Below, one piece after another: positions 32,000 through 41,067 of a stretch of 64,000 bases of DNA; the stretch's first letter is position 1; every line of letters begins with the position of its first letter. This DNA comes from Lutimaribacter salitolerans. GTDB lineage: Bacteria > Pseudomonadota > Alphaproteobacteria > Rhodobacterales > Rhodobacteraceae. Both the position numbers and the translations under genes were made by a program. The notes beneath the pieces were generated by a model. It saw nothing but the letters and a program-made list of their open reading frames with translations. It did no database searches and was not told the origin of the DNA. The DNA is taken from positions 3,193-67,192 of the forward strand of contig NZ_JBHUDD010000155.1 of NCBI RefSeq assembly GCF_042677865.1, given 5' to 3'.

Positions 32000-32022
32000 G
32001 GCCCCCGGCATCACCGGGGGCC
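32000..32022. terminator. Terminator between serS and the EF-hand gene
   Basis: 9-bp stem GGCCCCCGG / CCGGGGGCC with a 5-base loop (CATCA) between two convergent genes, 5 bp after the serS stop. There is no clear T run. Confidence 0.75.
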
Positions 32023-32039
32023 ACCGCACATGGCGTGCC

Positions 32040-32270
32040 TTACTCTTCCAGCAGACCTTCTTCCATGGCCGCGCTCAGCTCTTCCTCGTCGATCTCGCCA
32101 TCGCCGTTGGTGTCCATCGCGGCGAAATCATCCTCGCTGACGGTGGGATAGGCCGCCGTGATCTCGGCATAGGAATAGGTGCCGTTGCCGTCCATGTCGG
32201 TCAACTCGGCCTGTGCCAGCAGCGGCGTGGCCAGAAGTGCGGGCAGGATGATGAGTGCAGTCTTTTTCAT
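32040..32270 (-). CDS. Exported EF-hand calcium-binding protein, 76 aa
   Basis: Small periplasmic or secreted protein. The ATG at 32270 begins a Sec signal peptide (MKKTALIILPALLATPLLAQ A). The mature part holds two EF-hand loops: DMDGNGTYSYAE (about 26-37) and DTNGDGEIDEEE (about 53-64), with acidic residues in the calcium positions 1, 3, 5 and 12. The C-terminus EEGLLEE is very acidic. Two-hand proteins of this kind are common in Rhodobacteraceae, with no assigned role beyond calcium binding. The longer frame to 32468 would bury the signal peptide and is rejected. Confidence 0.88.
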   Translation of the reverse strand: MKKTALIILPALLATPLLAQAELTDMDGNGTYSYAEITAAYPTVSEDDFAAMDTNGDGEIDEEELSAAMEEGLLEE

Positions 32271-32600
32271 TGGTCTTCCTCCATGAGTGGTCCGACAGCA
32301 TCGGCCGCCGGTGTCATGGATATTGGCGAGTAGACGATTTTTATCAAACCATGCCAGATATTTAACAGGCATTATTCCACCACTGCGCTGGCAGATTCCC
32401 GCGCAAGTCACGCCAGGAAATTGCAACTCGGCCCTGAGCGCGAGCGTGCATGGCCGCAAGAATTCCAACCCGCCTTGAGGCTTGTCCGGGCCCGGGGCGC
32501 TCGACCAAGGCTGTCAAGATGACCTCAAGGGCCCACCGGCCATTTGCGCGCGGCTTTGCCAAACGCGGCCCAGGCGCGCAAAAGATCGCCTGAACCGGCC
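32271..32600. other. 330-bp intergenic stretch without recognised content
   Basis: Lies between the EF-hand gene start and the stop of the sulfotransferase-like gene. The part near 32330-32370 is richer in A+T than its surroundings and probably carries the EF-hand gene promoter. I see no RNA gene, repeat or small frame worth calling. Confidence 0.5.
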
Positions 32601-33497
32601 TCAGTCCGCGTCCGAATCGATCAGCGTGATGCCCGGCATGTCGCGCAACCTCTCTAGGTCAGCGGCATAGCGGGCGCGCAGCGACGCGCGATCGGTGTCG
32701 GCAAAGGCGGCCAGCCCAAGGTTGTCGCGATTGTCGGCGTGACGCGTCATCACCGCGCGAAACTCGGCCTTATCAAGGGTTCCACCCGCATGATACCGCT
32801 TCTGCAACTCTTCCAGCGCAGCATCGGTGGCTGACAGGTTCAACTGCCGCGCAGGCTCGGTCAGGGCATCGGCGTCCAGCCCCGGCACCAGCCGCGCCAG
32901 AAGGTCGCGGCTGGATCCGCGCGCGTCATAGCTCAGCACGGTGATGCGCGCGGGCTGCAACTGCTCTTGAAATGCCGCCATCAGCTCGGGCCAACCGTCG
33001 GTGACCGACATCAGGCCGGGCACGAAAAACGAGAACGGCTCGACCCCAATATCCTCGGCCCGCTTGCGATAGGCCGAGACGAACAGCTCGTCATAGGGCC
33101 GCAGTACATAGACGAGGTGCGCCACCGGGCCCGGCAACGCCTCGCGCAGCACACGCAGACGATTGGCCCGTGCCGGATAGAACTTGCCTTGGGTGAAATG
33201 CAGCATCCGGCCGGGAATGTTCTCTTCCGACAGGATCAGGCGAGATCGGCCCTGACGCCGCTTGTCGATTTCGGCACGTGCGGGGGCGATGAACTCTTTT
33301 GCCTTTTTCAACCCGTGCCGCGGGCTGGGCAGCTTCAATTTAAGCTTGCCTCCGGGGATGCCGTCGCGCCCCGGATAGGCCAGATCATAGCCGGCGGCGC
33401 GCAACGCCTCGGCGTTCTCGTCCAGGCACATCTGGAAACTGCTGGTGCCTGTGCGATGTGCCCCCGCATGCAGGTAGACCTGAACCTGTTCCGCCAT
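32601..33497 (-). CDS. Sulfotransferase-like P-loop protein
   Basis: A 298-residue protein that starts VQVYLHAGAHRTGTSSFQMC, a 5'-phosphosulfate loop of the PAPS-dependent sulfotransferase type (residues about 6-25). A second region, VAHLVYVLRPYDELFVSAYR followed by KRAED, corresponds to the 3'-phosphate-binding strand and helix. Such proteins in marine Alphaproteobacteria are usually annotated as hypothetical or as surface-polysaccharide sulfotransferases. No polysaccharide genes are adjacent, so the acceptor is unknown. It is divergent from the nucleoside hydrolase gene. Confidence 0.7.
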   Translation of the reverse strand: MAEQVQVYLHAGAHRTGTSSFQMCLDENAEALRAAGYDLAYPGRDGIPGGKLKLKLPSPRHGLKKAKEFIAPARAEIDKRRQGRSRLILSEENIPGRMLHFTQGKFYPARANRLRVLREALPGPVAHLVYVLRPYDELFVSAYRKRAEDIGVEPFSFFVPGLMSVTDGWPELMAAFQEQLQPARITVLSYDARGSSRDLLARLVPGLDADALTEPARQLNLSATDAALEELQKRYHAGGTLDKAEFRAVMTRHADNRDNLGLAAFADTDRASLRARYAADLERLRDMPGITLIDSDAD

Positions 33498-33617
33498 TTC
33501 TGCCCCCTGCCCGTTTTGACGCGCACAATGGGCGGAATCGCACCTCGGCGCAATGCGTCCCCATGGACATCGCGGCGCTGGGTTGCGAATGTCGCGAAAA
33601 TGACCAAGGACCGAAGT

Positions 33618-34559
33618 ATGCCCGCCAGACAGATCATCATCGACACCGACCCCGGGCAGGACGACGCCGTTGCGATCCTGCTGGCCCTGGCCAGCCCTGA
33701 CGAGATCGAGGTGCTGGGCATCACCGCTGTGGCCGGCAACGTCCCACTGGCCTTGACGGCGCGCAATGCGCGGATGGTGTGTGAACTGGCCGGGCGGGCG
33801 GATACTGCGGTCTTTGCGGGCTGTGACCGTCCATTAGGCCGCGATCTGGTCACAGCCGAGCATGTGCATGGCAAGACGGGCCTTGACGGCCCCAGCCTGC
33901 CCGAACCCACCATGCCCCTGCAGGACGCGCACGCAGTGGATTTCATCATCGACACTCTGCGCGCGAAACCCTCCGGCACCGTCACTCTGTGTGCCCTGGG
34001 GCCGCTGACCAACATCGCCACGGCGTTCGAGCAGGCCCCCGACATCATCGGCCGCGTGGCCGAGATCATCCTGATGGGCGGCGCCTATTTCGAGGTCGGC
34101 AACATCACCCCGACGGCCGAGTTCAACATCTATGTCGATCCGCAGGCGGCGCAGATCGTGTTCGGATCAGGTGCGCCGCTGGTGGTGATGCCGCTGGACG
34201 TGACCCACAAGGCGCTGGTGACACAGGTGCGCAACGATGCGTTCCGCGCGCTTGGCACGCCGGTGGGCGTGGCCGTGGCGCAGATGACCGACTTCTTCGA
34301 ACGGTTCGACAAGGAGAAATACGGCAGCACCGGCGCGCCCCTGCATGACCCCTGCGTGACCGCCTATTTGATCCGGCCCGATCTGTTCACGGGCCGCCAC
34401 ATCAACGTCGAGATCGAAACCGCGTCCGAACTGACCATGGGCATGACCGTGGCAGACTGGTGGCGCGTCACGACCCGCGCGCCCAATGCCACGTTCATGG
34501 GTGACCTGGATGCCGACGGGTTCTTTGCCCTGCTGACCGAAAGGCTGGGCCGTCTGTGA
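33618..34559 (+). CDS. Inosine/uridine-preferring nucleoside hydrolase
   Basis: Hydrolyses the N-glycosidic bond of nucleosides for purine/pyrimidine salvage. The 313 residues from the ATG at 33618 (AAGGA upstream) begin IIIDTDPGQDDAVAILLALA, the calcium-binding DTDPGxDD motif (residues 8-15). Further family landmarks are GITAVAGNVPLALTARNARM, CALGPLTNIATAF, EIILMGGAYFEVGNITPTAE followed by FNIYVDPQAA, and the C-terminal APLHDPCVTAYLI, whose Asp completes the metal site. It overlaps the GNAT gene by 4 bp (GTGA). Confidence 0.93.
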   Translation: MPARQIIIDTDPGQDDAVAILLALASPDEIEVLGITAVAGNVPLALTARNARMVCELAGRADTAVFAGCDRPLGRDLVTAEHVHGKTGLDGPSLPEPTMPLQDAHAVDFIIDTLRAKPSGTVTLCALGPLTNIATAFEQAPDIIGRVAEIILMGGAYFEVGNITPTAEFNIYVDPQAAQIVFGSGAPLVVMPLDVTHKALVTQVRNDAFRALGTPVGVAVAQMTDFFERFDKEKYGSTGAPLHDPCVTAYLIRPDLFTGRHINVEIETASELTMGMTVADWWRVTTRAPNATFMGDLDADGFFALLTERLGRL

Positions 34560-35005
34560 CCTCGCTGCATATCGCCACGCCCGACGACCTGCATCGGCTT
34601 TTGCCGATGGTCACCGCCAGCCATGCCGAAGCCGGGATGAACAGCGACGAGGCGGATCTGACCGCGGCCCTGATGCCGCTGCTTGATGGCACGCCGATGG
34701 GGGTGGCCTATCTGATCGGGCCGCGCCGCAGCCCGGTGGGGTATATCGCGCTGTCCTTTGGCTGGTCGATCGAGTTGGGCGGGATCAACGGCACGATCGA
34801 TGAATTCTGGATACGCCCCCCCGTGCGTGGACGCGGTATGGGCATGGAAGTGTTGCTGGGCCTTGTGCCCGCGCTGGCCAGTCACGGGTTGCGCGGATTG
34901 ACGCTGGAAATTGATCGCCACAACACGCGCGCTCAGAAACTGTATTCTCGCGCAGGGTTCCGCCTGCGCGAGACACAGAGCCTGATGACCCGCGTGCTGA
35001 GTTGA
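34556..35005 (+). CDS. GNAT family N-acetyltransferase
   Basis: A 149-residue acetyl-CoA-dependent acyltransferase starting at a GTG that overlaps the nucleoside hydrolase stop (GTGA). Motif A is visible as DEFWIRPPVRGRGMGMEVLL, with the CoA-binding R/Q-x-x-G-x-G/A pattern (RGRGMG), and motif B as LEIDRHNTRAQKLYSRAGFR. The substrate is unknown; coupling to a nucleoside hydrolase is only positional. Confidence 0.87.
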   Translation: MTSLHIATPDDLHRLLPMVTASHAEAGMNSDEADLTAALMPLLDGTPMGVAYLIGPRRSPVGYIALSFGWSIELGGINGTIDEFWIRPPVRGRGMGMEVLLGLVPALASHGLRGLTLEIDRHNTRAQKLYSRAGFRLRETQSLMTRVLS

Positions 35006-35011
35006 TACGCG

Positions 35012-35548
35012 CTACATCACGGTCAGCACGATGATCATGAGCAGCGAATACAGCATGATGCCGCCCCCGATCAGCCAGATCGGATAGTTGCGCCCGATGC
35101 TGGCCTTGGCCAGTTCCTTGGCCTGATAGATCAGGTCGGGCCATGTGTAGGACACGAAATCGCCTTGCGTGAACACCGCCTTGATGCGGCCCTCGTCGTC
35201 CACCACGGGCAGGCGGCGGAACCGGTCGTTCGACATGATGCGCATCCAGTCCAAAACATCGTCGGTTTCCCTGGCCACGCGCGGCTCGCGGGTCATGATA
35301 TCCTCCAGCCGTGTGTCCTTGGCCGACCGGTCGGCGTTGACCAGCTTTTTCATGATGTCGCGCTCGGTCACCACGCCGATCACCTTCTGATCCTCGTCAA
35401 CCACGATGACCGAGCCGAAATCGCGCTCGGACATCGCTGCAACCGCTTCGGCCACCACCGTGCTGGGCGGAAAGGTCAACGGCTTGGGCTTGCTGGCGAA
35501 CTCCGGGCGGTTGCGCAGTTGCATCTTGTATGGGTTCTCGGTGCTCAT
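35012..35548 (-). CDS. Membrane-anchored CBS-pair protein
   Basis: A 178-residue protein from the ATG at 35548 (GGAGC site). Two CBS domains bind adenine nucleotides: FPPSTVVAEAVAAMSERDFG then SVIVVDEDQKVIGVVTERDI (about 27-66) and the second around DDVLDWMRIMSNDRFRRLPV then VDDEGRIKAVFTQGDFV. The C-terminus adds one membrane span (IWLIGGGIMLYSLLMIIVLTVM), so it is probably an energy or ligand sensor held at the inner membrane. It converges on the GNAT gene and diverges from selO. Confidence 0.85.
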   Translation of the reverse strand: MSTENPYKMQLRNRPEFASKPKPLTFPPSTVVAEAVAAMSERDFGSVIVVDEDQKVIGVVTERDIMKKLVNADRSAKDTRLEDIMTREPRVARETDDVLDWMRIMSNDRFRRLPVVDDEGRIKAVFTQGDFVSYTWPDLIYQAKELAKASIGRNYPIWLIGGGIMLYSLLMIIVLTVM

Positions 35549-35669
35549 CGGCTGCTCCGTTTTTTGGTTGCGCTGGTTTGTCGCACTGACGGTAGCCCGC
35601 TTGCGCAACCCGACAAGGTGGCGCTGACGCCCCCTCGACATCTGCGGCGGAATGCTTAACTGATCGGGT

Positions 35670-37091
35670 ATGAGCATCAGCATCGCCTTCGACAATTCCT
35701 ATGCCCGGCTGCCCGACGGGTTTTTCAGCCGCCTTGCCCCCAGCCCGGTCAGCGCCCCTGCGCTGCTGGCTTTCAACGCCACGCTTGCCACAGAGCTTGG
35801 CATCGACACCTCGGACCCTGCCGGGCTGGCCGAGGTGTTTGCCGGCAATACGGTGCCAGCAGGGGCCGATCCGCTGGCGCAGGCCTATGCCGGGCACCAG
35901 TTCGGCGGCTTTTCCCCGCAACTGGGCGATGGCAGGGCCGTGCTGCTGGGCGAGGTGCTGGACCAATCAGGACAACGCCGCGACATCGCGCTGAAAGGAT
36001 CGGGGCGCACGCCCTACAGCCGCATGGGCGACGGGCGCGCCTGGCTGGGGCCGGTGCTGCGCGAGTACCTGCTGTCCGAGGCAATGCATGCGCTTGGCAT
36101 CCCGACCACCCGCGCACTTGCTGCGGTGGCCACCGGCGATCCCGTACTGCGCGAGCATGGTCCCCTGCCCGGTGCCGTGCTGACCCGCGTGGCTTCCAGC
36201 CATATCCGCGTCGGCACCTTCGAGTTTTTCGCCGCGCGCCGTGACCTTGCGTCGCTGACGGCCCTCTATGACCACACGCGCGCGCGCCACTATCCCGATG
36301 CCAAAGACCCCGCCGAGATGCTGGAGGCCGTGATCGACCGGCAGGCCGCGCTGGTGGCCGACTGGCTGTCCATCGGGTTCATCCACGGGGTGATGAATAC
36401 CGACAACACCACGCTGTCGGGCGAAACGATCGATTATGGCCCGGCAGCCTTCATGGATGTCTATCACCCGATCACGGTCTATTCCTTCATCGACCGGCAG
36501 GGACGGTATTCCTACCAGAACCAGTCGCAGATCATCGCATGGAACCTGGCGCAGCTTGCCTCGGCCTTGGTACCGCTGATGCCCGATGCCGATGCGGCGG
36601 TGCAGCAATTCACCACCATGATCCACGCCATGCCCGCACGGGTCGAGGCCGAGCGTCAATTGCGGTTCCGCCGCAAGCTGGGGCTTGCAACCCGCCAAGA
36701 GGGCGATACGGCGCTGGTGGATGATCTGCTCAAGCTGATGCAGGATCACGGGGCGGATTTCAGCAACACGTTCCGGGGGTTGATCGATGGCACCGCCAGG
36801 GACCAATTCGCCGATCCCGCCGGGTTCGATGCATGGCACGCGCGCTGGCAGCACAGGCTGAAGGCCGAGGATGAACCACAGGCGCTGATGCGCGCCACCA
36901 ACCCCGCCGTCATTCCGCGCAATCACCGGGTGGAACAGATGATCGCGGCCGCCGTGCAGGGCGATTTCGCGCCGTTCGAGCGTATGCTTGACGTGCTGCA
37001 ACGCCCCTTCGACGATCACCCCGAGGCCGCAGACCTCAAGCAACCGCCACGGCCGGACGAGGTGGTGCAGAACACCTTTTGCGGCACCTGA
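35670..37091 (+). CDS. selO: Protein adenylyltransferase SelO (YdiU/UPF0061)
   Basis: Pseudokinase that transfers AMP to Ser/Thr/Tyr of target proteins, linked to redox stress. The 473 residues contain AGHQFGGFSPQLGDGRAVLL, KGSGRTPYSRMGDGRAWLGP then VLREYLLSEAMHALGIPTTR, and the metal-binding GFIHGVMNTDNTTLSGETID then YGPAAFMD. The protein ends QNTFCGT: a cysteine sits near the C-terminus where mitochondrial SelO has selenocysteine. Its stop codon (37089-37091) touches the stop of the convergent lpxB (37092-37094) with no base between. Confidence 0.95.
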   Translation: MSISIAFDNSYARLPDGFFSRLAPSPVSAPALLAFNATLATELGIDTSDPAGLAEVFAGNTVPAGADPLAQAYAGHQFGGFSPQLGDGRAVLLGEVLDQSGQRRDIALKGSGRTPYSRMGDGRAWLGPVLREYLLSEAMHALGIPTTRALAAVATGDPVLREHGPLPGAVLTRVASSHIRVGTFEFFAARRDLASLTALYDHTRARHYPDAKDPAEMLEAVIDRQAALVADWLSIGFIHGVMNTDNTTLSGETIDYGPAAFMDVYHPITVYSFIDRQGRYSYQNQSQIIAWNLAQLASALVPLMPDADAAVQQFTTMIHAMPARVEAERQLRFRRKLGLATRQEGDTALVDDLLKLMQDHGADFSNTFRGLIDGTARDQFADPAGFDAWHARWQHRLKAEDEPQALMRATNPAVIPRNHRVEQMIAAAVQGDFAPFERMLDVLQRPFDDHPEAADLKQPPRPDEVVQNTFCGT

Positions 37092-38255
37092 TCAGCCGTC
37101 CAGTCCCGACAACACCGCCGTCGCCGCGCGCAGGCCCGGCGCGGCCTGACCCCGACCCAGCCGCTCCATCGTCAGCTCCATCGCCGCGCGTTGGGCCTCT
37201 GGGGCGGCCAGCACATCGCGCACAGCGGGCGCGATCAGGTCGGGTCGGCATTTCGAACCGATGAATTCGGGCACCACGCGGGTATCGGACACCAGATTGA
37301 CCAGCGTGACCGTATCCACCAGCAGCATCCGCGAAATGATCTGCCGGGAAAGCCAGGTCATGTCATAGGCGATGACCATGGGCGTGCCTGATGCGGCCAG
37401 TTCCAGCGACACCGTGCCCGACGCCGCCAGCGCCACATCCGCCGCTGCAAAGGCCGCGCGCTTGTGGGCGGCAAAGGTCGCGGCATCCACCCCGCGCGGA
37501 TCAAGGATCAGCGGTTTGTCAGGCCACGCCGCCGTCGCCTGCCCGATCATGTCCGCCACATGCGTCACCGCCGGGATCACCACGCGCAAGCCCGGCTGAT
37601 CCCGGCGCAACCGCGCGCAGACGTCCCCGAATACCGGCATCAGCCGCCCCACCTCGCCCCGGCGCGACCCGGGCAGCAGCAGCAGCAGCGGCGCATCACC
37701 CAGACCCTGCGCTGCGCGAAACGCCTGCGCCTCGGCGGCATCCGCCACCGGCTCGGACACCACAGGATGGCCCACGAAATCGCAACGCATGCCAGCCGCC
37801 TGCATGAACGGCGGCTCGAACGGGAACAGCGCCAGCACCTGGTCGATCACCTGCGCCATCTTTGCCGCGCGCCCGGGCCGCCAGGCCCAGACCGTGGGCG
37901 CCACGTAATGCACCGTGCGGATATCGCTGGCCGCCTTGACCCGCCGCGCCACACGCAGGCTGAAATCGGGGCTGTCGATCGTGATCAGGACATCCGGTTT
38001 CGCCGCCAGCACCGCCTGCGCTGTCTGGTCGATCCGGCGCTTGAGCTGGCGGTACTTTGGCAGGATCTCGGCCAGCCCCATGACCGACAGCTCCTCCATC
38101 GGGAACAGGCTTTGCATCCCTTCGGCCTGCATCATCGGGCCTGCCACGCCCTGAAACGCGACCGTGCGCAGCGATTTCAGCCCCGCCATCAGCGCCGCCC
38201 CCAGCCGGTCGCCCGAGGCCTCGCCCGCGATCACGAAAACCTTCAGCGGATCCAC
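37092..38255 (-). CDS. lpxB: Lipid-A-disaccharide synthase
   Basis: GT19 glycosyltransferase joining UDP-2,3-diacylglucosamine and lipid X in lipid A synthesis at the inner membrane. The 387 residues open VFVIAGEASGDRLGAALMAG, with the family landmarks DSPDFSLRVARRVK, VHYVAPTVWAWRPGRAAKMA, FEPPFMQAAGMRCDFVGHPV and LLLLPGSRRGEVGRLMPVFG. Length is typical. It overlaps lpxI by 13 bp and is the last gene of the envelope cluster. Confidence 0.96.
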   Translation of the reverse strand: MDPLKVFVIAGEASGDRLGAALMAGLKSLRTVAFQGVAGPMMQAEGMQSLFPMEELSVMGLAEILPKYRQLKRRIDQTAQAVLAAKPDVLITIDSPDFSLRVARRVKAASDIRTVHYVAPTVWAWRPGRAAKMAQVIDQVLALFPFEPPFMQAAGMRCDFVGHPVVSEPVADAAEAQAFRAAQGLGDAPLLLLLPGSRRGEVGRLMPVFGDVCARLRRDQPGLRVVIPAVTHVADMIGQATAAWPDKPLILDPRGVDAATFAAHKRAAFAAADVALAASGTVSLELAASGTPMVIAYDMTWLSRQIISRMLLVDTVTLVNLVSDTRVVPEFIGSKCRPDLIAPAVRDVLAAPEAQRAAMELTMERLGRGQAAPGLRAATAVLSGLDG

Positions 38256-39139
38256 AGGAACATGCCCATCGCGTCCAGTATCGCCACGACCTGATCGCGC
38301 TCCAGCACGATCACGCCACCCGCCTCGATCACGATGCCGTCCAGCCCGGCCTCGGCGGCGCGGCGGGCGGTGTCGGGGCCGATGGTGGGCAGATCGGCGC
38401 GCCGGTCCTGCCCGGGCTTGGGCGCCTTGAACAGGATCGCGCCCGCGCCGGGGGCATCCGGGGCATCCTCGGTCGTGTTCGACAGCCAGTCAGCCGCCTG
38501 CCCGATCATGTCGCCCGCCAGATCAAAGGACCACGTGATCGGCCCGAAATCTGGCGCACCGCTGTCGCGTGGCACGGTCAGGCGGCGCAGCATCGCGTCG
38601 GTGCCATCCTGCCCTTCGCGCGCCAGCACGCGACCGCGTTTGACCACACAGGCCTGCCCGACGTCGGCGCGGCCCATCTCCGCCAGCGTGTCCAGCGCGA
38701 CGGGCACGTCCTCGCGGTGGGTCTGCTGCGGCTGACGCCGGGTCGGCACGCCGGGGTCGGGCAGCAGATGGGGGGCCAGGTCATGCGCGGCGCGGATGGC
38801 GAATCCCGTCCGCTCCAGAAGGTCCATCACCACCCGCAGCGCGCCATCATCGCCCTGCGCCAGCGCATCGCGCAGCAGCGGCACCAGAGGCGCGGTCTCC
38901 GCATCCAGCGCATTCGGGTCAAGTGAGGGGCGATCGATACTGCCGCACAGGCAGACGTCGGTCACGCCACGATTGCCCAGTTGCAGCAGGAATGTGCCCA
39001 GCGTTTCCAGACGAAAGGTGATTTCAGGCGTCAGCCCGTCGGGCGCAAAGTCCTCCAGCGCGCAGATCAGCGGCGGCGTGTCCCGGGCCGCGGCCACCGC
39101 CGCGGGCAACCGGCCCCGCCCTGCGATCAGCGCCAGCAC
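38243..39139 (-). CDS. lpxI: UDP-2,3-diacylglucosamine diphosphatase LpxI
   Basis: Alphaproteobacterial alternative to LpxH, cleaving UDP-2,3-diacylglucosamine to lipid X. The 298 residues start MLALIAGRGRLPAAVAAARD and have a C-terminal catalytic region with GAILFKAPKPGQDRRADLPT then IGPDTARRAAEAGLDGIVIE, the conserved LpxI block. The spacing to lpxA is 4 bp and it overlaps lpxB by 13 bp, the usual fabZ-lpxA-lpxI-lpxB order. No lpxH is seen in the window. Confidence 0.93.
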   Translation of the reverse strand: MLALIAGRGRLPAAVAAARDTPPLICALEDFAPDGLTPEITFRLETLGTFLLQLGNRGVTDVCLCGSIDRPSLDPNALDAETAPLVPLLRDALAQGDDGALRVVMDLLERTGFAIRAAHDLAPHLLPDPGVPTRRQPQQTHREDVPVALDTLAEMGRADVGQACVVKRGRVLAREGQDGTDAMLRRLTVPRDSGAPDFGPITWSFDLAGDMIGQAADWLSNTTEDAPDAPGAGAILFKAPKPGQDRRADLPTIGPDTARRAAEAGLDGIVIEAGGVIVLERDQVVAILDAMGMFLWIR

Positions 39140-39143
39140 CGGC

Positions 39144-39929
39144 CTACCGTGGCGTCAGGAAATGCCGGTCAGTGCCGGCGGTGACAAAGGCGACGATCTG
39201 GCGGACATAGTCGCTGGTGGTCTCCTCGCCCAGACGGTTGGCGCGGTCCTGGAACGTACCCTCACCCTGCGCCAGCATCTGGAACGCGGCACGCAGCGCA
39301 GTGATATCCGCCCGCGCCACGCCGCGCCGCTTCAACCCCACAAGGTTCAGCCCGTCCAGCTCGCCGCGCGGGCCCTGCACCAGACCATGCGGGATCACGT
39401 CATTGGCCACCATTGACAGCGCGCCGATGATGGCCCCCTGCCCGATGCGCACGAACTGATGCACGCCCGACAGTCCGCCCACGATCACGTCATCCTCGAT
39501 CACGCAATGGCCCGCGATGGCCGAGTTGTTGACGATGATCACCCGGTTGCCCAGCTGCGCATCATGGGCCACATGGCAGCCCGCCATGAACAGCCCGTCA
39601 TCGCCCACGCGGGTCACCCTGCCGCCGCCATCCGTGCCGGTGTTCATCGTCACATGCTCGCGAATGCGGTTGCGCGCGCCGATTTCCAGACGTGTCTTCT
39701 CGCCATTGAATTTCAGATCCTGCGGGATCTCGCCGATCACGGCAAAGGGAAAGATCACCGTCTCGGCCCCCACGCTGGTCTGACCGCCGATCACCACATG
39801 GCTTTTCAGCTCGACTCCGTCGCCCAGATGCACATCGGCCCCCACATGACAGAACGGGCCCACGCGCACATCCGCGCCCAAACGCGCGCCATCCTCGATG
39901 ATCGCAGAGGGGTGGATGTGGCTGGCCAT
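39144..39929 (-). CDS. lpxA: UDP-N-acetylglucosamine acyltransferase
   Basis: First enzyme of lipid A synthesis; transfers a 3-hydroxyacyl group from ACP to UDP-GlcNAc. The 261-residue protein is a left-handed beta helix with hexapeptide repeats from residue 1 to about 190 (IHPSAIIEDGARLGADVRVG, GDGVELKSHVVIGGQTSVGA) and the active-site histidine in NTGTDGGGRVTRVGDDGLFM then AGCHVAHDAQLG. A helical C-terminal domain follows. It starts 5 bp after fabZ. Confidence 0.97.
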   Translation of the reverse strand: MASHIHPSAIIEDGARLGADVRVGPFCHVGADVHLGDGVELKSHVVIGGQTSVGAETVIFPFAVIGEIPQDLKFNGEKTRLEIGARNRIREHVTMNTGTDGGGRVTRVGDDGLFMAGCHVAHDAQLGNRVIIVNNSAIAGHCVIEDDVIVGGLSGVHQFVRIGQGAIIGALSMVANDVIPHGLVQGPRGELDGLNLVGLKRRGVARADITALRAAFQMLAQGEGTFQDRANRLGEETTSDYVRQIVAFVTAGTDRHFLTPR

Positions 39930-39934
39930 GCGGC

Positions 39935-40399
39935 TTACTCCTGCGGCAGGTCCATCATCGCGGTGAACTCGGCCTCGGCGGCCAGATCCCCGTCGACGGT
40001 GGCGATGCCCTTGAATTTCCAGACCTTCGCGCCGGGTTTGCCGCGCAGCGTGGTCAGTTCCATCCGCAACTGATCGCCGGGCACCACCTTGCGGCGGAAC
40101 TTGCAGCCGTCGATGCCCATGAAATAGATCAGCAGGTTCTTGTCAGCCAGATCCATCGCCACGCCAACCATCACCGCCGCGGTCTGGGCCATCGCCTCGA
40201 CGATGGTGACGCCCGGCATGATGGGCGTGCCGGGGAAATGCCCCTGAAAATGCGGCTCGTTCATGGTGACATTCTTGAGGCCCACGGCACTGGCGGTGCC
40301 GTCGATATCGACCACCCGATCCACCAGAAGGAACGGATAGCGATGCGGCAGAATGCGCTGGATCAACTGGATATCGGCGCTTTGCTGCGTGTCACTCAT
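39935..40399 (-). CDS. fabZ: 3-hydroxyacyl-ACP dehydratase FabZ
   Basis: Hot-dog-fold enzyme of type II fatty acid synthesis. The 154 residues have IQRILPHRYPFLLVDRVVDI, the catalytic histidine in NEPHFQGHFPGTPIMPGVTI, and the catalytic acid in VEAMAQTAAV. Length and start are standard. It follows skp by 77 bp and precedes lpxA by 5 bp, supplying the hydroxyacyl pool shared with lipid A synthesis. Confidence 0.97.
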   Translation of the reverse strand: MSDTQQSADIQLIQRILPHRYPFLLVDRVVDIDGTASAVGLKNVTMNEPHFQGHFPGTPIMPGVTIVEAMAQTAAVMVGVAMDLADKNLLIYFMGIDGCKFRRKVVPGDQLRMELTTLRGKPGAKVWKFKGIATVDGDLAAEAEFTAMMDLPQE

Positions 40400-40476
40400 G
40401 GCGGTATCCTTGGTGGGTCAGGGGCTGTAGCATGTCCCTAGCAACTCCCCCTGCCCGGGGCAAGCTCCGGGGCGCG

Positions 40477-41067
40477 TCAGGGATCGGTGGCGGTGTCCGG
40501 CTGGCTTTCGCTTTCAGGCATATCGAATTCGACGTCAGGATCGGCCTCGTCCAGTCGCCGTATCGCAAGATTGGTTATGTCGATCACATCAAGCGTCAGC
40601 ACCACGGACCGGCTGTCAACGACCACGACCGCGTTCGCCTCGCGCACGATGTCCGTCAGCACCGGGAGTGCTGCCTCGTCGAACCGATTGCGCAGGGTGT
40701 CGCCCTGTTGGGTCAACTCGACTGCCAGCTGCCGGCGTTCGCTGCGAATCCGTTGAACTTTCTCGTCAAAGGCACGGGCGGCCCCGCGAAAGGTTTCGGG
40801 GGCCATGGTGTCGCGCGCTTCGGTCAGCGCGATTTCCTCGGCTTCCAGCTCTGCCTCGATCCGGCGGTTCTGGGCCTCGAGCATCACGCGCTCTGCCTCA
40901 AGCTGGCCCACCATCTCACGGCCCAGTCGCGAGCCGGCAAAAAACCTGTCGTAGTTGATCGACAGGACCGGGCTGCGGAACACCTGCTCGCCCTCTGACA
41001 GCGATTGCGCCGCCACCGGGGCGGCCAGCGCCAGACAGGCCGCCAGAACCGCCGCCAAGCGCCGCAT
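40477..41067 (-). CDS. skp: OmpH/Skp-family periplasmic chaperone
   Basis: Escorts unfolded outer-membrane proteins to BamA. The 196 residues start with a Sec signal peptide (LAAVLAACLALAAPVAAQS), then VLSINYDRFFAGSRLGREMV, and a long charged coiled-coil region (AERVMLEAQNRRIEAELEAE, FDEKVQRIRSERRQLAVELT) as in Skp tentacles. The acidic C-terminal tail (RRLDEADPDVEFDMPESESQ) is an extension beyond the E. coli protein. The start overlaps the bamA stop by one base. Confidence 0.9.
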   Translation of the reverse strand: MRRLAAVLAACLALAAPVAAQSLSEGEQVFRSPVLSINYDRFFAGSRLGREMVGQLEAERVMLEAQNRRIEAELEAEEIALTEARDTMAPETFRGAARAFDEKVQRIRSERRQLAVELTQQGDTLRNRFDEAALPVLTDIVREANAVVVVDSRSVVLTLDVIDITNLAIRRLDEADPDVEFDMPESESQPDTATDP

